This document shows positions 9,089 through 18,358 of a stretch of DNA of 64,000 nucleotides, one piece after another. The notes beneath the pieces were generated by a model. It did no database searches, had not been told where the DNA came from, and worked only from the letters and a program-made list of their open reading frames with translations. Origin of the DNA: an uncultured Bacteroides sp. Lineage in GTDB: Bacteria; Bacteroidota; Bacteroidia; Bacteroidales; Bacteroidaceae. Position 1 is the stretch's first letter. Each line of letters begins with the position of its first letter. A program made the translations under genes and the position numbers. The stretch lies in the NCBI GenBank assembly GCA_900555635.1, contig USLU01000003.1:1-64000 (forward strand). Direction: 5' to 3'.

Positions 9089-10315
9089 ATGAACGATACA
9101 AACATTTATTCACGTCGTAACCTCGCGATAGATATGCTACGTGCATTGACCATGTTTACCATGATCTTTGTGAATGACTTTTGGAAGGTACACGGCGTTC
9201 CTCATTGGTTGGAGCATGCCGCTTACGGAGAAGATTTCATGGGATTGGCAGACATTGTATTTCCCTGCTTTCTCTTTGCTGTGGGTATGTCCATACCATA
9301 CGCCATAGAGGGCAGATATTCCAAAGGATATTCGGCGGAATCAACACTGGGGCATATCTTGTCGCGTACTTTTGCCTTATTGGTAATGGGAGCCTTCATC
9401 ACAAATTCAGAATATCGTCTTTCTCCAGAGGTCTGTTATCCTATCGGTGTCTACTGGTTTATAATGGCAATAGGATTTATCGGAGTGTGGAATCAATATC
9501 CGCGAACGACATCAAAGATGCAAAAGAATATCTTCCTGGCTTGTAAGATTATAGGCGTACTTGCACTGCTTTATCTGGCTTTTACTTTCCGTAATCCTAA
9601 GGGAGGAGTATTCGGATTTTCCGGAGGCATTTTGGGAGCTATCGGCTGGACGTATCTGGTATGTGCTGTTACCTATTTTCTGACTCGTGACCGTTTGAAG
9701 TATTTGCTGCCTATCTGGATCATCTTTATTCTGATTTGTCTGCTGACTACACCGTTGCGCGAGGAATTTGGCAGTACCCCTATTCTTGATTTTCCTGAAA
9801 GGAACTTTCTGAGTGGTTTTCTGGGTGCATTGCATATAGGCAATGGAGCGTTACCGGCATTTACGATGGGAGGTGTCTTGCTCTCTGTTCTTAGTGCACG
9901 TTATGCCGGCAAGAGTGATCTATGGAAATTGCGCACTTCGTGGATGGTTGCTGCGGGACTTTTGCTACTCGGTATTCTTTCGTACCACTTCTGGATTGTT
10001 GCCAAGATTGGTGGAACACCTCCTTGGGTATTCTATGTCATTGCTATCTCGGTAGCGACCTATGGTGTATTGAATTACTTGGTCAACCATCAGATAACCG
10101 GATGGTTCAAATTGATAAAGCCGGCGGGTACAGCTACGCTGACTACTTATCTGATTCCATACGTATTCTATGGCTTTGCCGATGTCACAGGCTACATACT
10201 TCCGGATTGGTTTACTCATGGTTTTATGGGAATAATCAATTGTATCTGCTTCGCTTTTGTTGTGATTGGCGTTACTTGGGTTTTGGAAAAATTGCATGTT
10301 AAACTTAAAATTTAG
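9089..10315 (+). CDS. DUF5009 / NagX-like membrane acyltransferase homolog
   Basis: This 408-residue polytopic inner-membrane protein has about ten hydrophobic segments. The N-terminal block RNLAIDMLRALTMFTMIFVN, followed by a His-rich loop (HGVPHWLEHAAYG) and GLADIVFPCFLFAVGMS, is typical of DUF5009 proteins. These are related to bacterial NagX and to human heparan-alpha-glucosaminide N-acetyltransferase (HGSNAT), which acetylates terminal glucosamine across a membrane. The loop histidines are candidates for the catalytic residue. The gene sits tightly between the GH9 gene (14 bp) and a GH10-like lipoprotein gene (9 bp), so it is part of the same operon. A role in acetylating glucosamine released or exposed by the operon enzymes is inference. 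Confidence 0.85.
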   Translation: MNDTNIYSRRNLAIDMLRALTMFTMIFVNDFWKVHGVPHWLEHAAYGEDFMGLADIVFPCFLFAVGMSIPYAIEGRYSKGYSAESTLGHILSRTFALLVMGAFITNSEYRLSPEVCYPIGVYWFIMAIGFIGVWNQYPRTTSKMQKNIFLACKIIGVLALLYLAFTFRNPKGGVFGFSGGILGAIGWTYLVCAVTYFLTRDRLKYLLPIWIIFILICLLTTPLREEFGSTPILDFPERNFLSGFLGALHIGNGALPAFTMGGVLLSVLSARYAGKSDLWKLRTSWMVAAGLLLLGILSYHFWIVAKIGGTPPWVFYVIAISVATYGVLNYLVNHQITGWFKLIKPAGTATLTTYLIPYVFYGFADVTGYILPDWFTHGFMGIINCICFAFVVIGVTWVLEKLHVKLKI

Positions 10316-10324
10316 ATAGATATT

Positions 10325-11722
10325 ATGAAGAAGAACCTATTATCAGTATTTGTATTGATGTGTTTGATGCTGGGGTTTTTTGCGTGTCAGCCCAAAAAGG
10401 AAGCTGTCAAAGAGTACCCTATGTTCTGGACGTGGCTTGATTATCGTCCCGGAATGAATTTCGACTCTATTTGTCAAGTCATGAACGATATCGGCATGGA
10501 CGGAATCATGTTGAATGCACCTACTCCCGACGATTATCGGGTTGCCATACCTATTGCCCACAAACATGGTATTGAAGTTTATGCCTGGTTATGGACTATG
10601 AACCTGGAACACGATCGTGATAAAATACTGAAAGAGCATCCCGAATGGTTTAGCGTGAACCGCAACGGCAAGAGTTTGGCGGATACAACTGCATATGTGG
10701 GCTATTATAAATTCCTTTGTCCTGCCTTACCCGAAGTACGGGAGTTTATCAAGGACAAGATCAAAGCCTATTGCGAAGTCGAAGGACTGAACGGAATCGC
10801 TATCGACTACCATCGTTTTGTAGATGTAGTGCTACCTACTACCTTGTGGCCCAAATATGGCATTGTACAAGACCGTGAATATCCGGCATGGGATTATGGC
10901 TATCATCCTGAAATGATTAAGAAGTTTCAGGCAGAATACGGCTATGACCCTCGCGAACAAGAAGATCCTTCTCTTGACGTGAAATGGCGTCAGTTCCGTT
11001 GTGACCAGATTTCGGAAGTGGCAAACATGATTGCCGAAACTGTACATTCCTACGGCAAGACTATGGCAGCTTCTCCATTCCCTACACCGAAGATGGCTTC
11101 ACGTATGGTCCGCCAGGATTGGGGTAAATGGAATCTTGATATCGTATTCCCGATGGTTTACCATACATTCTATACAGGAGATGTAAGCTTCATTTCCGAT
11201 TGTACGGTTGAAAATGCACGCGACAAGAATGATATGACTACTCTCTATTGCGGTATGACTGCTACCAATGGTCCGGAGATGTTCGAGTGTATGGATGCAG
11301 CGTTTAATAGTGGTGCACAAGGTATCGCCGTGTTTACGATGTTAGGTCTTCGTTCTCCCGAGGTAAAACAACAATTTAAGGCTTATACGGATAGCATGCG
11401 GACAGTACGTGCTGCCAATGGCGGTGTCATCAAAGCAACTTATCCGAAAGTGGCTGAAATTGATCCTTTCAAGCACGAAGGTATCATGAAACAGATACAA
11501 GAACGTATGCAGCAGATGATAGCTAAAGCAGCGGGTAAAGAAGAACCGGCACCGCTTTCTTTGGGTGAATATAAGGAGGTGGATTCTTATGATGCAACCC
11601 GTTGTTATCAAGTAGTGGACGATACTAGCAAGACGACTTTTGACGTCACTTTCTATCTCTACGGAGATGTAGTATCCGGATGGGATGTTGCGGTAGCCGA
11701 TCAAGCTTCAACGAAAAAATAA
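10325..11722 (+). CDS. Lipoprotein with GH10-like (GHL-type) TIM-barrel domain
   Basis: This 465-residue lipoprotein has a lipobox Cys21 (LGFFAC). Residues about 30-370 look like a TIM-barrel of the glycosyl-hydrolase-like GHL10/DUF187 group. Markers are an early WTWLDYRPGMNFDS strand, HGIEVYAWLWTMN, a conserved RFVDVV after GIAIDYH, and DIVFPMVYHTFY. Residues IDYH near 160 and the Asp/Tyr-rich second half are plausible active-site elements, but this group has few characterised members, so the reaction is unknown. The last 100 residues form a separate Lys/Gln-rich linker and small beta domain. The spacing (9 bp before, 15 bp after) places it within the locus A operon. Confidence 0.75.
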   Translation: MKKNLLSVFVLMCLMLGFFACQPKKEAVKEYPMFWTWLDYRPGMNFDSICQVMNDIGMDGIMLNAPTPDDYRVAIPIAHKHGIEVYAWLWTMNLEHDRDKILKEHPEWFSVNRNGKSLADTTAYVGYYKFLCPALPEVREFIKDKIKAYCEVEGLNGIAIDYHRFVDVVLPTTLWPKYGIVQDREYPAWDYGYHPEMIKKFQAEYGYDPREQEDPSLDVKWRQFRCDQISEVANMIAETVHSYGKTMAASPFPTPKMASRMVRQDWGKWNLDIVFPMVYHTFYTGDVSFISDCTVENARDKNDMTTLYCGMTATNGPEMFECMDAAFNSGAQGIAVFTMLGLRSPEVKQQFKAYTDSMRTVRAANGGVIKATYPKVAEIDPFKHEGIMKQIQERMQQMIAKAAGKEEPAPLSLGEYKEVDSYDATRCYQVVDDTSKTTFDVTFYLYGDVVSGWDVAVADQASTKK

Positions 11723-11737
11723 TAAGTTGGCGTATCG

Positions 11738-12472
11738 ATGAAATATTGTATGAATAAACTTTCTCTGATCTTTGTTTTCCTTGTAATGGGGCTGACTTAT
11801 AGTAATGCCCAAGAGGCAAAGAACTTAGTTATAAAGAAAATAGTATGTACGGCTTCACCGGAAGGTGAGGCTGTACCTGCATTGCTGGATGCAAACAACA
11901 TAGCATTTCAGCCTATCGATGTAGTAAACTGGAAAGAATATCCGTATAAACCGGAAGTCAGTTTCCGGATAGCTCATACGGGTAAAGAAATTCTGATTCA
12001 CTACAAAGTAAAAGAAGCAAGTGTACGCGCCGTTGCCGACAAAGATAACGGACGTGTATGGGAAGATGCTTGTGTTGAGTTCTTCGTCTCTCCCGATGGA
12101 GACAACTCTTACTATAACTTTGAATGCAATTGCATCGGCAAGCTTTTAATTCAAGGAGGTGCAGTAAACAAACCCCGTCCCACAGCCGGTCCGGAGGTAT
12201 TGGCTATGGTGAAGCGCTGGAGTTCATTAGGCAATGTACCATTTGAAGAACGTATAGGTGAATGCAGCTGGGAGTTGACGATGGTCATTCCTGTTACCGC
12301 TTTCTTCAAACATTCGTTGAACTCACTCAATGGAAAAGAGATGAAAGGGAACTTCTATAAATGCGGTGATAAACTACAAACCCCTCATTTCCTCTCTTGG
12401 AGTCCCATCAACTTGAAGCGGCCTATGTTTCATTGTCCTGACTTCTTTGGAATGTTGTCTTTTGAAGAGTAA
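11738..12472 (+). CDS. Secreted CBM9-like carbohydrate-binding protein
   Basis: This 244-residue protein has an N-terminal signal peptide ending near SNAQ. A second ATG at 11750 gives an equally good signal peptide. The rest matches the carbohydrate-binding family 9-like (CBM9/DOMON-type) beta-sandwich. Markers are RIAHTGKEILIHYKVKE, VWEDACVEFFVSPDG, a Tyr-Tyr-Asn-Phe-Glu-Cys segment, ERIGECSWELTMVIP, and a C-terminal HFLSWSPINLKRPMFHCPDFFG. No enzymatic domain is present, so it probably binds the glycan or helps another enzyme bind it. It is the last gene of the locus A operon, 15 bp after its neighbour. The 150 bp after it carry the prfB promoter. Confidence 0.82.
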   Translation: MKYCMNKLSLIFVFLVMGLTYSNAQEAKNLVIKKIVCTASPEGEAVPALLDANNIAFQPIDVVNWKEYPYKPEVSFRIAHTGKEILIHYKVKEASVRAVADKDNGRVWEDACVEFFVSPDGDNSYYNFECNCIGKLLIQGGAVNKPRPTAGPEVLAMVKRWSSLGNVPFEERIGECSWELTMVIPVTAFFKHSLNSLNGKEMKGNFYKCGDKLQTPHFLSWSPINLKRPMFHCPDFFGMLSFEE

Positions 12473-12566
12473 TTGTTTGATATGTAATGCTAGGCGCCAT
12501 TACTCTTTAGTTAAATCAATTGCATACTTATTGAGTTGATTACTGCTGGATTATGCGTTTTTTTCA

Positions 12567-12574
12567 TACCTTTG
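12567..12574 (+). promoter_or_regulatory. Bacteroides -7 box for prfB
   Basis: TACCTTTG matches the Bacteroides primary sigma -7 consensus TAnnTTTG, 49 bp before the prfB ATG. A weak -33-like GCTG lies about 18 bp upstream. The position inside the 150-bp gap separates prfB from the locus A operon. Confidence 0.6.
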
Positions 12575-12622
12575 CAACTCGAAAATTCAAAGAGTATATT
12601 TATAAAAACCGTAATTTGACGT

Positions 12623-13738
12623 ATGATTACCGTTGAACAACTGAAGGATATTAAAGAACGTACCGAGGCGCTGAACCGCTATCTGGACATCGAAGGAAAG
12701 AAAATACAGGTGGAAGAAGAACAACTTCGCACTCAGGCTCCCGGTTTTTGGGACGATCAGAAGGTTGCCGAAGCCCAGATGAAGAAAGTAAAAGGTTTGC
12801 AGCAATGGATTTCGGGCTACAATGAGGTGAAAACATTGGCGGATGAGCTGGAACTGGCTTTCGACTTTTATAAGGACGAACTGGTAACAGAGGACGAAGT
12901 GGATGATACCTTTGCCAAAGCTTCTGCCGCTGTCGAAGCGCTCGAACTCAAAAACATGCTTCGTGATGAAGCCGACCAGATGGACTGTGTCTTGAAAATC
13001 AATTCCGGTGCCGGTGGTACTGAAAGCCAGGACTGGGCAAATATGCTGATGCGTATGTATCTGCGTTATGCTGAAACACATGGATATAAAGCGGTAATCT
13101 CCAACTTACAGGAAGGAGACGAAGCTGGTATCAAGACTTGTACCATCGAAATGTCCGGTGAATATGTATATGGTTATCTGAAAGGCGAAAATGGTGTACA
13201 CCGTTTGGTGCGTGTATCCCCCTACAATGCCCAAGGTAAGCGTATGACTTCTTTTGCTTCGGTGTTTGTTACTCCGTTGGTAGATGATACCATTGAAGTT
13301 AATATCAATCCAGCCAATATTTCATGGGATACTTTCCGTTCCAGTGGAGCCGGTGGTCAGAATGTAAATAAGGTAGAATCCGGTGTACGCTTGCGCTATC
13401 AGTTCAAAGATCCTTATACAGGTGAGGAAGAAGAAATCCTGGTTGAGAACACCGAAACACGTGACCAGCCCAAGAACCGTGAGAATGCAATGCGCCAATT
13501 ACGCTCTATCTTGTACGACAAGGAGCTTCAACATCGTATGGCAGAACAGGCTAAAGTAGAAGCCAACAAGAAGAAGATCGAATGGGGCTCGCAGATACGC
13601 AGCTACGTTTTCGACGACCGCCGTGTAAAAGACCATCGTACTAACTACCAGACCAGCGATGTGAATGGCGTCATGGATGGTAAGATTGACGAGTTCGTAA
13701 AAGCATACCTGATGGAGTTTGCCGGAAGCGGAGAATAA
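12623..13738 (+). CDS. prfB: Peptide chain release factor 2
   Basis: This 371-residue class I release factor terminates translation at UGA/UAA. The catalytic GGQ lies at 244-246 within SSGAGGQNVNKVESGV. The stop-codon recognition tripeptide region VRVSPYNAQGKRMTSF places SPY at 199-201, where the E. coli RF2 motif is SPF. The gene is one continuous frame: at the point where E. coli prfB has its programmed +1 frameshift (CUU UGA C after codon 25), this gene reads Leu21-Asp22 as CTG GAC (12683-12688). No in-frame stop or internal Shine-Dalgarno-like element is seen there. It has its own -7 box and ends in a hairpin terminator convergent with HTCS 1. Confidence 0.98.
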   Translation: MITVEQLKDIKERTEALNRYLDIEGKKIQVEEEQLRTQAPGFWDDQKVAEAQMKKVKGLQQWISGYNEVKTLADELELAFDFYKDELVTEDEVDDTFAKASAAVEALELKNMLRDEADQMDCVLKINSGAGGTESQDWANMLMRMYLRYAETHGYKAVISNLQEGDEAGIKTCTIEMSGEYVYGYLKGENGVHRLVRVSPYNAQGKRMTSFASVFVTPLVDDTIEVNINPANISWDTFRSSGAGGQNVNKVESGVRLRYQFKDPYTGEEEEILVENTETRDQPKNRENAMRQLRSILYDKELQHRMAEQAKVEANKKKIEWGSQIRSYVFDDRRVKDHRTNYQTSDVNGVMDGKIDEFVKAYLMEFAGSGE

Positions 13739-13759
13739 TTACTGCTATATAAGATAATG

Positions 13760-13791
13760 TGCCGGAGCTAGTTTAGTTTCCGGCATTTTTT
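13760..13791 (+). terminator. Intrinsic terminator of prfB, overlapping the 3' end of HTCS 1
   Basis: The stem TGCCGGA (13760-13766) pairs with TCCGGCA (13779-13785) and is followed by six T residues. The right arm and T-run lie inside the last codons of the convergent HTCS gene (its stop is at 13773-13775), so the terminator is partly coding on the other strand. Confidence 0.8.
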
Positions 13792-16700
13792 GTATTACTC
13801 TCTATATTCTTAATGAACTCCGTCGGTAGCATTCCGAATTGTTTTTGGAAACATTTGGCAAAATAGGAAGAAGAACTGAAGCCGACAAGAAAGCCTATTT
13901 CGGTAATTCTGTATTCCCCTTCTATCATCATTTTACAAGCTTTCTTCAAACGGGTTACTTTAATGAAATCGTTCGGAGTCATATCTATAATACCTTTGAT
14001 TTTTGTAAATACGGAAGTGCGGCTCATATTCAATTGCTGTGCCAATGTATTTACAGAGAACTCAGGATCTTCAATGTTGCTCAATATTATCTCGGTGCAT
14101 TTATTCATAAACTCTTCATCCAACCGGTTGTGGACAGCCGAACGTATATCCGACAATGGAGTAGAGGCATAAGTCTGCTGAATGTTTTCTCTTTTCCTGA
14201 ATAGATTGCGCAATTGTGCTTTCAGATGGAAAGGCGAGAACGGTTTGTCGATGTATGCGTCAGCTCCGGCTTCCAACCCTTGTATCTTACTTTCGGTATC
14301 GGTTTTTGCCGTAAGCAAGATAACGGGTATATGAGAAATGTTGATGTTACTTTTTATCTTCTGGCAAAGTTCGAATCCATTCATGTCTTCCATCATCACA
14401 TCACTGATGATAAGATCTATATTATTCTTTTCAAGTATTTGTACAGCCTCTTCACCACTTAATGCGGATATAACGAAATATTCTTCCGAGAGAATTTTAG
14501 AAAGAAAGTCTAGTATTTCCGGATTATCATCTACCACCATGATCGCATACTGCTTCTTCATTGGCTCGTTAACCTCTTCTTCATTAATCGCTTCTTCCGG
14601 ATGGGTGTCAGCAAGAATCAGGTCTTCTACTTTTCTTGTCGTTTGGAGTTTCTCATTAACCGGCATTAACTTAGGCAGATAAACGGATATGGATACCCCA
14701 TTTTTGCCATCTTCGCGGTCATTGGCTACTATTCTGCCATTCATGAGTTGTACCAGCGAACGCGTCATGTGCAGACCTATTCCTATACCCAGTTTATTGA
14801 TCTCTTTGTTGTTTTTAACCTGATAAAAAGCATCAAAGATTTTATTCTTTTCTGTATCTGTAATGCCTATGCCATCGTCAGTGATGGTCAGTATTACTTC
14901 GGAGTCATTTTCTTGGGCAGTAATGCCGACGGAGCTCTTCGCATATTTCATTGCGTTACTTACCAGATTACTGACTATTTTCATAAGTGCTTCTTCGTCA
15001 GTAATCATCATCATATTTTCGTTGATAGAAGAGGTATCGATGGTGATTTCTTTCTGTTTGGCAGTTAGTTCGAAGATGCCGGTGACTTTTGCGATAATTT
15101 CTTTCATCCGATAAGAATCGTAAGAAAGCTTATAGGCTCCTGAATCTACTTTCCTGAAGTCTAACAATTGGTTGACAAGTACATAGAGCCGTTTGTAGTT
15201 TTGCTCTATGATACCTAGATACTCTCCGTATACGTTGTTGATGCTGGCGGTTTTCATGAGATATTCCAATGGTCCTATGATGAGGCTCAGCGGGGTACGT
15301 ATCTCATGGGCTATATTGGTAAAGAATTCTATTTTAGAGTCATATAGCTCTTTCTCTTTTTCATCATTCAGTTTTTTGATATGTTCTTGTTGCCGCTTCT
15401 CCGAGCGCTTGATGTAGTAACGGACACTCAGGAAGATGATGATAGCAAAGAAAACAGCGTATAGAAGGAAAGCAGTCTGCGATTTGAAGAAAGGGGGGAG
15501 TACCTTGATTTTTAGCTGTATTTCATTTGTACTCCATAGTTTGTCACTGTTGGTACCTTTTATTCTGAGTGTATATTCACCAGCCGGCAGATTGGCATAG
15601 GAAAGGTGATTATTATTGCCTTTGGTGAATTGCCATTCATTATCCAATCCTTCCAGCATGTACTGGTAATAGTTTTCTTTGGGGGCAATGTAACTGAGTG
15701 CGGCAAAATCAAAACTAATCATTGCCTGGTCATGCTCCAGTGTAATTTCGTTTGTATATCCAATGGCTTGTTTTAGGGGGGAGTTTTCTGTGTTGACCGA
15801 AATCTCTTTGCCTAAAATGGTCATACTGGTTAATATGACAGGAGGATTATATCCGTTCTCTCTTAGGTTTTGTGGAGAAAAAGAACAAAAACCATTTGTT
15901 GAGCCTAAGAAGAATCTTCCATCTGAGGCTTCAATGCCCGAGTCGGGAGTAAACTGTTCATTATACAGTCCGTTTGATTTGGAATAGACTTTCAGGTATT
16001 TGGTATCGGGATTGTAGACTACCAAACCTTTATTGGTGGCAATCCATAATATGTCGCCTTTCGGGATAATGGACGTGATGATTTGGTTGGGCAGTTCGAG
16101 GTTATCATACCGGGTGAAGTCGTTTGTAGCTTCATTATATTTGCATAAACCCTGACCATGAGTACCTATCCATAGATTTTTCCGGCTGTCTATTGCTAAA
16201 GTAGTTATCACATTCTTTGTAATAGAATTCGGACTGTCGGTATGCCGGTATGACTCTATTTTTTGTGTTCTTATATTGTAGGCTAATAATCCACTGGTAC
16301 TGGTGCCTATCCAAATAGTTCCGTTATTGTCTTCGATGATGGAAGACACTCTGCCGCTGAAAGACGCAATTCTGACGAATGCTTTTCGGGAGGCATCATA
16401 GTAGCAGACACCATTGGCGGTACCAATGTAGATTTGTCCGTTACTGGCTTTATACAACTCGAATACCCGTGAGGAGGGGATGCTTGTTGCATCGTCGGGG
16501 TTGTGCAGGAAAGTCTCTACCTTTTTTGTTTTTATATCAAACACTTCCAGACCTCTTTCATAAGTGGCGGCAAAGAGTTTGTCTCCGTCCAGCAGAAGAT
16601 CGTGTATACAGTAATAAGTAGAGCCGATGTCGGCAGCACTTCTGAATGGGGTGATTGCCTGAGTTTTTGCATTAAAATGAAATATGCCGTTATCGTCGGT

Positions 16701-17831
16701 GCCAATCCAGTAGTTGTTGTCTTTATCTTCCCGTATTACGTTGATTACTTTGCCGGCAAGACTTCCCGGAGTAGTGGAGCAACTGTAATATTCGAAGTTA
16801 TTTTGAAAGGATGAGTAGAACTTTACGCCATCAAAATAGGAGCCCAGCCACAAGCTTTCTTCCTTGTCTATAAACATGGTATAAATAAACTTGTTGGCAT
16901 CTGTTCTTATTTTGAGTTGCGGATTGTTGGACGGGATAACTTCTCCTTTTTCGGGTTTGAAGATTCCTACGCCGTTGTCCGATGCAATGAGAAGTTCTCC
17001 GGGTCGATACTCTTTTATGTCATGGATATGGTATAATAAGTTGTTGGCGGTTTTATCCTGATAATTGGTGAAAGTCTCGGTCTCGGGATTGAATAAGTCT
17101 ATTCCATTTTGGAAAGTGCCTATCCATAAATTTCCATGCGAATCCTCAAATATACTTTGGATAGAATTATCGGAAAGGCTTTGCGGGTTTTTTCCTCTCT
17201 GATAAGTTTTGAAAGTCTTGTTTCTGGGGGTGTAGCGGCATAGTCCTTCCGAATAGGTACCGATCCATAGATTCTGTTTGCTATCCAGTTGCAGGGACAT
17301 AATGATATCTTGGGGAATGCAATTGGTTTTGCCGGGTGTATTACGGTAAGCTTGGAGTGCCACTTTGCTATGAGGTGAATAGCGGTACAATCCTTTTCCG
17401 TTTGTAGCAATCCAGATATTGTACTCATTGTCTTCTACCATGTCTACTACATAAGATTGTATGGTTTCTCCCGTTTCGGTTTTTGCCCTGAAGGGTTCGA
17501 AGGTGTCTGTCTTTGAGTCATAGATTACGATTCCGCTATCCAGTCCGATCCACATTCTGCCTCTATAGTCAATGAGGATTTTCTTCACGCTATTGCTGGT
17601 GGTGGCATCTATGTACTTGGACAAGTAGTAGTTCTTGAAACGGATTCCGTCGAACCGGCTCAATCCGTCGTCAGTGCCGAACCAAATGAAACCACAGGAA
17701 TCTTGCAGGATGCTGTAAACCCGGTTGGCTGCTAATCCGTCGTCCATGGTGTATGCGGTGGAGAAGATGCGCTGTGCATGTAATGTAATGCATAGAAGCT
17801 GAATGACTGCAAAAATTACGATTTTCTTCAT
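13773..17831 (-). CDS. Hybrid two-component system sensor-regulator (HTCS 1)
   Basis: This 1352-residue one-protein signalling system has a signal peptide at about 1-20, then two periplasmic beta-propellers of Reg_prop repeats (about 25-650, with many WIGT and LWIGT strands) and a Y_Y_Y domain at about 715-780. A membrane helix lies at about 785-805. A HisKA domain has His842 in AHEIRTP, followed by HATPase (about 945-1060), a receiver with phospho-acceptor Asp1144 in ISDVMM, and a C-terminal AraC-type helix-turn-helix (about 1250-1345). HTCS proteins sense an oligosaccharide in the periplasm and activate their own utilization locus. It sits directly beside locus B, whose four operator-like sites it probably recognises (inference). 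Confidence 0.95.
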   Translation of the reverse strand: MKKIVIFAVIQLLCITLHAQRIFSTAYTMDDGLAANRVYSILQDSCGFIWFGTDDGLSRFDGIRFKNYYLSKYIDATTSNSVKKILIDYRGRMWIGLDSGIVIYDSKTDTFEPFRAKTETGETIQSYVVDMVEDNEYNIWIATNGKGLYRYSPHSKVALQAYRNTPGKTNCIPQDIIMSLQLDSKQNLWIGTYSEGLCRYTPRNKTFKTYQRGKNPQSLSDNSIQSIFEDSHGNLWIGTFQNGIDLFNPETETFTNYQDKTANNLLYHIHDIKEYRPGELLIASDNGVGIFKPEKGEVIPSNNPQLKIRTDANKFIYTMFIDKEESLWLGSYFDGVKFYSSFQNNFEYYSCSTTPGSLAGKVINVIREDKDNNYWIGTDDNGIFHFNAKTQAITPFRSAADIGSTYYCIHDLLLDGDKLFAATYERGLEVFDIKTKKVETFLHNPDDATSIPSSRVFELYKASNGQIYIGTANGVCYYDASRKAFVRIASFSGRVSSIIEDNNGTIWIGTSTSGLLAYNIRTQKIESYRHTDSPNSITKNVITTLAIDSRKNLWIGTHGQGLCKYNEATNDFTRYDNLELPNQIITSIIPKGDILWIATNKGLVVYNPDTKYLKVYSKSNGLYNEQFTPDSGIEASDGRFFLGSTNGFCSFSPQNLRENGYNPPVILTSMTILGKEISVNTENSPLKQAIGYTNEITLEHDQAMISFDFAALSYIAPKENYYQYMLEGLDNEWQFTKGNNNHLSYANLPAGEYTLRIKGTNSDKLWSTNEIQLKIKVLPPFFKSQTAFLLYAVFFAIIIFLSVRYYIKRSEKRQQEHIKKLNDEKEKELYDSKIEFFTNIAHEIRTPLSLIIGPLEYLMKTASINNVYGEYLGIIEQNYKRLYVLVNQLLDFRKVDSGAYKLSYDSYRMKEIIAKVTGIFELTAKQKEITIDTSSINENMMMITDEEALMKIVSNLVSNAMKYAKSSVGITAQENDSEVILTITDDGIGITDTEKNKIFDAFYQVKNNKEINKLGIGIGLHMTRSLVQLMNGRIVANDREDGKNGVSISVYLPKLMPVNEKLQTTRKVEDLILADTHPEEAINEEEVNEPMKKQYAIMVVDDNPEILDFLSKILSEEYFVISALSGEEAVQILEKNNIDLIISDVMMEDMNGFELCQKIKSNINISHIPVILLTAKTDTESKIQGLEAGADAYIDKPFSPFHLKAQLRNLFRKRENIQQTYASTPLSDIRSAVHNRLDEEFMNKCTEIILSNIEDPEFSVNTLAQQLNMSRTSVFTKIKGIIDMTPNDFIKVTRLKKACKMMIEGEYRITEIGFLVGFSSSSYFAKCFQKQFGMLPTEFIKNIESNTKNAGN

Positions 17832-18145
17832 AGAGAGTCGTTTTACTTTGTTTCAAATGATTTAACAGTCACAATATTAAGAAGAATAAGTAGTAAAAAC
17901 AAACGCTGTACTATCTTTTTCGTGTTTGAAAAAGACTTTTAGAAACGAACGAAAAAAACGTTCAAATCTTGGATAATTATTGGTGAAATATAGGTGAGAG
18001 TAAGATGCATATTGTGATATTGTTGTCTTTTTGTACACGATTTATCTTGCTCTATTATATCCTTTGCTATTTTTGTCAACGCAATCTTCAGTGAATATCA
18101 TCATGAAGTAGCACTTGCTTTGTAACCTTTAAAATCAGACTAGTT
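17832..18145. other. Region between HTCS 1 and the short ORF
   Basis: This is an AT-rich gap between two divergent transcription units. It must hold the HTCS 1 promoter on the - strand, but I found no clear consensus -7 box there. On the + strand it holds the first copy of the locus B operator and promoter (18030-18075). No other gene is visible. Confidence 0.55.
18030..18075 (+). promoter_or_regulatory. Operator-promoter copy 1 of the locus B regulon
   Basis: TTTGTACACGATTTATC starts at 18030 and the -7 box TATTTTTG at 18068, 38 bp later. The same element with the same spacing occurs at 20880, 29231 and 41719. A weaker half-site (GTGATATT) lies about 21 bp further upstream. Transcription would start near 18082 and run into the short ORF at 18146 and GH20. 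Confidence 0.75.
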
Positions 18146-18307
18146 ATGTTCACTTCAATTAAAACAGCAATCTACTTTTTGCTACTTATTGTTCCATTTC
18201 ATACTGTACAATCACAGAAAGCTGTATATGTACAAGGTACTTCAAACTTTGAAGAGGTTGATTATATTAACCTAATCTTTCATGAATGTGAAGGTCATCA
18301 GGTTTGA
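18146..18307 (+). pseudogene. 53-codon signal-peptide ORF, probable gene remnant
   Basis: ATG at 18146 opens a 53-codon frame ending at TGA 18305-18307. Residues 1-24 form a convincing signal peptide (SIKTAIYFLLLIVPF, then an Ala-free HTVQSQ cleavage region). The remaining 29 residues (start KAVYVQGTSNFEEVDY) are not recognisable. It lies about 70 bp after a good operator-promoter, as the susC-like genes do, so it was probably the first gene of a GH20-containing operon and is now truncated. The region just after it carries a phased inverted repeat (18359-18435), which may mark the rearrangement. A genuine small secreted peptide is the alternative. Confidence 0.45.
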
Positions 18308-18358
18308 ATGAGCATCCTAAATAGCCGGAAGAATAAATTCGATTTTGCTTGATACTTT

